DNA from: Azospirillum oleiclasticum
Lineage (GTDB): Bacteria; Pseudomonadota; Alphaproteobacteria; Azospirillales; Azospirillaceae
Assembly (NCBI RefSeq): GCF_013423485.1
Contig: NZ_JABFFR010000011.1
Location: 276,702-340,701, forward strand
Reading direction: 5' to 3'
Length of the DNA: 64,000 nt
The notes under the pieces were generated by a model, which worked only from the letters and a program-made list of their open reading frames with translations, did not search any database and was not told the DNA's origin. Positions 59,812 to 64,000 of this stretch are shown one piece after another. A program made the position numbers and the translations under genes. Within the stretch, counting starts at the first letter, position 1; each line of letters begins with the position of its first letter.

Positions 59812-61332
59812 ATGAGCGGGATCGAGCGGGTGGGCGTGATCGGCGCGGGTGTCATGGGCACGGGCATCGCGCAGCTCATGGCGCAGAGCGGGCTGTCCGT
59901 CGTGCTTCAGGATCTGGCGCCGGGTGCCGCGGAACGCGCGCGCAACGCCGCGCTGGAGCAGGTCGGGCGGGCCGAAGGCAAGGGGCGCCTTCCCGCCGGC
60001 ACCGCCGACCGTGCGGCACAGGCGCTCACCGTGGTCGGGGATGTGGCGGGCATGGCCGGCTGCGACCTGGTGGTGGAGGCGGTCGCCGAGCGGCTCGACG
60101 TCAAGCGCGACCTGTTCGCCCGGCTCGACGGGGTGGTGAACCCCGACGCGGTGCTCGCCACCAACACCTCCGCCCTGTCGGTCACCGCCATCGCCGCCGG
60201 CAGCCGCCGGCCGGAGCGCGTGGCCGGCCTTCACTTCTTCAACCCGGTGCCGCTGATGCGGGTGGTGGAGGTGGTCTCCGGGCTGCGCACCGCGCCCACG
60301 GTCGCGGACACGCTGGTGGACCTGTGCGCGCGGGTCGGCCACACGGCGATCCGCTGCGCCGACAGCCCCGGCTTCGTCATCAACCACATCGGCCGCGCCT
60401 ATTCGACGGAGGCGCTGCGGCTGGTGCAGGAGCGGGTGGCCGATCCCGCCGACATCGACGCCGTGTTGCGCGACGGCGCCGGCTTCCGGATGGGTCCGTT
60501 CGAGCTGTTCGACCTGACCGGGCTCGACGTTTCCTTCGCGGTGATGGAGGAGGTCTACCGCGGCTTCTACGAGGAGCCGCGCGTGCGCCCGACGCCGCTT
60601 CCGCGGGCGCGGGTCGCCGCGGGGCTGCTCGGCCGGAAGACCGGCGCCGGCTTCTACCGGTACGAGGATGGGCGCCGCATCGAACCGGCCGAGCCGGCGT
60701 GGGACGACGCGGAGCTGCGGCCGATCTGGGCGGCGCCGGGGTCGGCCTGCGATCCGGGGCCGCTGCTGCGCAGCTTGTCCGATGCCGGCGTTCCCATCGA
60801 CGACGGCGAACGGCCGGGCACGGGCAGCGTGCTGCTGGTGGCGCCGTTGGGCGAGGACGCCACCAGTGCGGCGCTGCGCCTGGGCCTCGACCCGGAGCGA
60901 ACCGTCGCCGTCGACCTGATGCTGCCGCCGGTTCGCCGGGCGGTGCTGATGCCGACCCCGGCGACGGAGCCGGGTGCCCTCGCCGCCGCCGCGGCCGCCA
61001 TGCGGCGGGCCGGGCTTGCGGTGACGGTGCTGTCCGATGGGCCTGGCTTCGTGGTGCAGCGGGTGCTCGCCGCCATCGTCAACCTCGCCTGCGAGGTGGC
61101 GCAGCAGGAGTTGGCAAGCCCGGCGGACATCGACCGGGCCATCGAACTGGGGCTGGGCTACCCCTGCGGGCCGCTGGCCTGGGGCGACCGGATCGGAACC
61201 GGCCGTGTGATGATGGTGCTGCGTGCGCTGCACGACCTGACCGGTGACCCGCGCTATCGGCCGAGCCCCTGGCTGCGCCGTCGCGCCGCGCTGGGCCTGC
61301 CGCTCGGCGCCCCCGCCCGCCGCACCGCATGA
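59812..61332 (+). CDS. 3-hydroxyacyl-CoA dehydrogenase, long PaaH-type (second copy)
   Basis: A 506-residue paralogue of the enzyme at 43608. It has the NAD motif VGVIGAGVMGTGIAQLMAQ, catalytic-histidine region GLHFFNPVPLMRVVEVV, first 3HCDH domain (SPGFVINHIGRAYSTEALRLVQE) and second domain (GPGFVVQRVLAAIVNLACEVAQQELASPADIDRAIELGLGYPCGPLAWGD). The start is the ATG at 59812, directly after the large palindrome; an upstream extension of the frame crosses it. It leads an operon with a TetR regulator, an acyl-CoA dehydrogenase and a thiolase. Confidence 0.9.
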   Translation: MSGIERVGVIGAGVMGTGIAQLMAQSGLSVVLQDLAPGAAERARNAALEQVGRAEGKGRLPAGTADRAAQALTVVGDVAGMAGCDLVVEAVAERLDVKRDLFARLDGVVNPDAVLATNTSALSVTAIAAGSRRPERVAGLHFFNPVPLMRVVEVVSGLRTAPTVADTLVDLCARVGHTAIRCADSPGFVINHIGRAYSTEALRLVQERVADPADIDAVLRDGAGFRMGPFELFDLTGLDVSFAVMEEVYRGFYEEPRVRPTPLPRARVAAGLLGRKTGAGFYRYEDGRRIEPAEPAWDDAELRPIWAAPGSACDPGPLLRSLSDAGVPIDDGERPGTGSVLLVAPLGEDATSAALRLGLDPERTVAVDLMLPPVRRAVLMPTPATEPGALAAAAAAMRRAGLAVTVLSDGPGFVVQRVLAAIVNLACEVAQQELASPADIDRAIELGLGYPCGPLAWGDRIGTGRVMMVLRALHDLTGDPRYRPSPWLRRRAALGLPLGAPARRTA

Positions 61333-61348
61333 ACCGGACCAGTCACCG

Positions 61349-61975
61349 ATGACCGACACCGGCCGTCGCAGGCTTGGTCGCCCGCCGCTGGTGGAGAACC
61401 GCCGGCAATCGATCCTGGACAGCGCCGCCCGCCAGTTCGCCGAGGTCGGTTTCGAGAAGACGTCGCTGCGGGAACTGGCCGCGGCGATGGGCGTGTCGAA
61501 GGCCACCGTCTACCACTACTTCCAGACCAAGCAGGAGATCTACGACGCCATCATCGTGGACGCGCTGCGCGGCCTGGCGGTGTCGGTGGAGGCGGCGCTC
61601 GACGGTGTCACCGGGGCGGAGGCGCGGCTGCGCGTCTTCATGACCGCACAGGGCGACTTCTTCGAGCGCCACTATTGGTTCTTCGTCACCATGCTGATCG
61701 GGCTGGGCGGCATGCACTCCGCCGACATGCGGGCGGAGGCGCTGCTCTGGCGCCGCCGGCACGAGGGCACGCTGCGCGCGATCATCCGCGACGGCGTGGC
61801 CGCCGGCGAGCTGCGCCCCGTCGATCCCGCCGTCACCGGCCGCGCGGTGCTGTCGATGCTGAACTGGATGGTGCGCTGGTACCGGCCGGGCGGGCCGCAG
61901 ACCGCCGCCGCCATCGCCGCCGATTATCACGACCTGCTGGTGCGCGGCCTGCGGCCCGCCGCAGAACCCTCATGA
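61349..61975 (+). CDS. TetR/AcrR family transcriptional regulator
   Basis: A 208-residue regulator. The HTH domain reads RQSILDSAARQFAEVGFEKTSLRELAAAMGVSKATVYHYFQTKQEIYDAII. The C-terminal ligand domain (EARLRVFMTAQGDFFERHYWFFVTMLIGLGG...) resembles regulators of fatty-acid and acyl-CoA catabolism such as LiuQ-, PsrA- or FadR-like TetR proteins. Start at the ATG at 61349, 16 bases after the dehydrogenase stop. Its embedding in the operon suggests autoregulation through the palindrome at 59756, with an acyl-CoA as inducer (inference). Confidence 0.88.
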   Translation: MTDTGRRRLGRPPLVENRRQSILDSAARQFAEVGFEKTSLRELAAAMGVSKATVYHYFQTKQEIYDAIIVDALRGLAVSVEAALDGVTGAEARLRVFMTAQGDFFERHYWFFVTMLIGLGGMHSADMRAEALLWRRRHEGTLRAIIRDGVAAGELRPVDPAVTGRAVLSMLNWMVRWYRPGGPQTAAAIAADYHDLLVRGLRPAAEPS

Positions 61976-61988
61976 CGAAAGGACCGCC

Positions 61989-63140
61989 ATGGCCCTCGAC
62001 CGGGACACGCTCGACCAGCTCCTCGACACCATCCGCCGCTTCGTCGTCGAACGGCTCGTGCCCAACGAGGCGCGGGTGGCGGAGGAAGACCGCATCCCCG
62101 ACGAGCTGGTGGAGGAGATGCGCGCGCTGGGCCTGTTCGGCCTGACCATCCCGGAGGCTTATGGCGGGCTCGGCCTGACCATGGAGGAGGAGGTGCTGGC
62201 GGTGTTCGAGCTTGGCCGCACCTCGCCGGCCTTCCGCTCCGCCATTGGCACCAACAACGGCATCGGCTCGCAGGCCATCGTCCTCGGTGGGACGGAGGAA
62301 CAGCGCCGCCGGTACCTGCCGCGGCTGGCGTCGGGGGAGCTGATCGGTTCCTTCGCACTGACCGAGCCCGACGCCGGCTCCGACGCCGCCAGCCTGCGCA
62401 CGCTCGCCGTGCGCGACGGTGACGGTTACGTGCTGAACGGCACCAAGCGCTACATCACCAACGCCCCGCAGGCCGGCGTCTTTTCCGTGCTCGCCCGCAC
62501 CCGCGGACCGGAGGGGGAGAGCGGCATATCCTGTTTCCTTGTGGAGGCCGGCACCCCCGGCCTGAGGCTCGGCCACAAGGACCGCAAGATGGGGCAGCAG
62601 GGGGCGCACACCTGCGACGTGATCTTCGAGGACTGCCGCGTCCCGGCCACCGCCCTTCTCGGCGGGCGGGAGGGCGACGGCTTCAAAATCGCCATGCGCG
62701 TCCTCGACAAGGGGCGGCTGCACATCGCGGCACTCAGCGTGGGCATCGCCGAACGGCTGATCGCCGACGCCTGCCGCTACGCCGCCGAGCGGCGCCAGTT
62801 CGGCAAGCCCATCGCCGAGTTCCAGCTCGTCCAGGCGATGATCGCCGACAGCCGGGCCGAGAGCTACGCCGCGCGCTGCATGGTGCTCGACGCCGCGCGC
62901 CGTCGCGACGCGGGCGCCGTCACCACGCTGGAGGCGTCCTGCGCCAAGCTCTTCGCCACCGAGATGGTCGGGCGCGTCGCCGACCGGGCGGTGCAGATCC
63001 ACGGCGGGGCCGGCTACATCGCCGAGTACCCGGTGGAGCGCTTCTACCGCGACGTCCGCCTGTTCCGCCTGTACGAGGGCACGTCGCAGATCCAGCAGCT
63101 CATCATTGCCCGCGAGACGATGCGGGCGATGGCCGGCTGA
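61989..63140 (+). CDS. Acyl-CoA dehydrogenase
   Basis: A 383-residue flavoenzyme. It has LFGLTIPEAYGGLGLTMEEEVLAVFELGRTSPAFRS, GSFALTEPDAGSDAASL, the substrate/FAD segment NGTKRYITNAPQAGVFSVLART, YAAERRQFGKPIAEFQLVQAMIADS and QIHGGAGYIAEYPVERFYRDVRLFRLYEGTSQIQQLII. The catalytic base is the glutamate in LYEGTSQIQ. It oxidises an acyl-CoA to the 2-enoyl-CoA, passing electrons to ETF. It follows the TetR gene by 13 bases, with GAAAGGA before the ATG. Confidence 0.92.
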   Translation: MALDRDTLDQLLDTIRRFVVERLVPNEARVAEEDRIPDELVEEMRALGLFGLTIPEAYGGLGLTMEEEVLAVFELGRTSPAFRSAIGTNNGIGSQAIVLGGTEEQRRRYLPRLASGELIGSFALTEPDAGSDAASLRTLAVRDGDGYVLNGTKRYITNAPQAGVFSVLARTRGPEGESGISCFLVEAGTPGLRLGHKDRKMGQQGAHTCDVIFEDCRVPATALLGGREGDGFKIAMRVLDKGRLHIAALSVGIAERLIADACRYAAERRQFGKPIAEFQLVQAMIADSRAESYAARCMVLDAARRRDAGAVTTLEASCAKLFATEMVGRVADRAVQIHGGAGYIAEYPVERFYRDVRLFRLYEGTSQIQQLIIARETMRAMAG

Positions 63141-63174
63141 CCGCCACTTCCCGTCCTTCCACCGGATGCATCCC

Positions 63175-64000
63175 ATGACCACCGACGTGTTCCTGTGCGA
63201 CTACGCCCGCACCCCCATCGGCCGCTACGCCGGCGCCCTGTCCAGGGTACGGGCCGATGATCTGGCTGCCATCCCGATCCGCGCGCTTGCCGCCCGCAAC
63301 CCCGGCCTCGCCGACGCGGTGGAGGAGGTCTATCTCGGCTGCGCCAATCAGGCGGGGGAGGACAACCGGAACGTCGCCCGCATGGCCCTGCTGTTGGCGG
63401 GCCTGCCCGTCGAGGTGCCAGGGGTGACGCTCAACCGCCTCTGCGCCTCCGGGCTCGATGCCGTCGCGGCGGCGGCCCGGGCCATCCGCGCCGGGGAGAT
63501 CGACCTCGCCATCGCCGGCGGCGTGGAGTCCATGAGCCGCGCGCCCTTCGTGATGGGCAAGGCGGAGACCGGCTTCCAGCGCAGCGCGGAGATCTTCGAC
63601 ACCACCATCGGCTGGCGCTTCGTCAACCCGGTGATGAAGGACCAGCACGGCATCGACAGCATGCCCGAGACGGCGGAGAACGTCGCCGACGACTTCCGCG
63701 TGTCGCGGGAGGACCAGGACGCCTTCGCGCTGCGCAGCCAGCGCCGCGCCGCGACGGCCCAGGCCGCCGGCTTCTTCGATGCCGAGATCGTGCCGGTGGA
63801 GGTGCCCGACCGGAAGGGAACCACGGTCGTGGGCCGCGACGAGCACCCGCGCGCCGACACCACGGCGGACACGCTCGCCCGGCTGAAACCGGTGGTGCGC
63901 CGGGACGGGACGGTGACGGCGGGCAACGCGTCGGGCGTCAACGACGGGGCGGCGGCGCTGGTCCTGGCGTCGGCGGCGGCGGTGGAGCGGCACGGGCTGA
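63175..64000 (+). CDS. Thiolase, acetyl-CoA/beta-ketoadipyl-CoA type (3' end outside window)
   Basis: The first 275 residues of a thiolase, cut by the window end. The nucleophilic cysteine is in VTLNRLCASGLDAVAAAAR. The [22 protein letters not shown] and [22 protein letters not shown] segments and DEHPRADTT resemble the PcaF/PaaJ-type thiolase at 42354, its likely paralogue. The C-terminal His and Cys are not visible. It completes the set dehydrogenase, regulator, acyl-CoA dehydrogenase, thiolase; an enoyl-CoA hydratase may follow outside the window. Confidence 0.9.
   Translation, partial: MTTDVFLCDYARTPIGRYAGALSRVRADDLAAIPIRALAARNPGLADAVEEVYLGCANQAGEDNRNVARMALLLAGLPVEVPGVTLNRLCASGLDAVAAAARAIRAGEIDLAIAGGVESMSRAPFVMGKAETGFQRSAEIFDTTIGWRFVNPVMKDQHGIDSMPETAENVADDFRVSREDQDAFALRSQRRAATAQAAGFFDAEIVPVEVPDRKGTTVVGRDEHPRADTTADTLARLKPVVRRDGTVTAGNASGVNDGAAALVLASAAAVERHGL

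Overview
This 64 kb window is uniformly GC-rich and densely packed with catabolic operons. It looks like part of a secondary replicon (megaplasmid or chromid) of an Azospirillum-like alphaproteobacterium. The genus is an inference from gene content: TRAP, TctABC and ABC uptake systems beside catabolic enzymes, a RepA of the Azospirillum-plasmid kind, and many regulators of the LacI, IclR, TetR and sigma-54 families. A repA gene at 58275-59465 with an iteron field at about 57500-58195 marks a replication origin inside the window. No parAB, rRNA, tRNA or CRISPR was found.

Layout. (1) 1-8338: 3' end of a peptide-type binding protein, a PLP aminotransferase broken by an in-frame TAG, an MlrC-like M81 protein, a DMT exporter, an M20 amidohydrolase, a D-2-hydroxyacid dehydrogenase and a convergent SDR. 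(2) 8717-11970: a gene graveyard with remnants of an AMP-forming ligase, a CDF transporter, an FAD monooxygenase, a TonB receptor and an AraC regulator, around an intact HigBA toxin-antitoxin pair with two operator palindromes. (3) 12029-20056: sugar-acid locus (yiaK-, yiaL- and yiaMNO-like TRAP genes, divergent from a LacI-type regulator, a beta-hydroxyacid dehydrogenase and an L-idonate dehydrogenase) with two identical palindromic operators, followed by a frameshifted cupin relic. (4) 20550-28689: amino-acid ABC transporter, aminotransferase and SMP-30 protein, divergent from IclR, RraA-like and amidohydrolase genes, with an exact 29-bp palindrome between them.

(5) 28707-40958: a MimABCD-type (propane/phenol) binuclear-iron monooxygenase operon with its GroEL-like chaperonin and MimR-type sigma-54 activator. 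It is divergent from a cytochrome c, VOC, Tat-subunit and GMC-flavoprotein operon. The 446-bp gap between them carries a consensus sigma-54 promoter facing each way and a shared activator-like palindrome. This suggests one regulator switches on hydroxylation and the next, respiratory-chain-linked alcohol oxidation. (6) 41191-45911: beta-oxidation set (glutaryl-CoA-dehydrogenase-like, beta-ketoadipyl-type thiolase, long 3-hydroxyacyl-CoA dehydrogenase, enoyl-CoA hydratase), partly duplicated at 59812-64000 under a TetR-type regulator. (7) 46019-55901: TctABC transporter, TPP enzyme, enoyl-CoA-hydratase-like protein, enolase-superfamily protein and TSUP permease, divergent from an ADP-forming acyl-CoA synthetase; the substrate is unknown. 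(8) 55980-59465: replicon module (hypothetical gene, HTH protein, iterons, repA). (9) 59756-64000: second acyl-CoA cluster, opened by a 56-bp near-perfect palindrome that contains the first gene's ribosome binding site.

Family assignments come from recognising motifs by eye; no database search was run.
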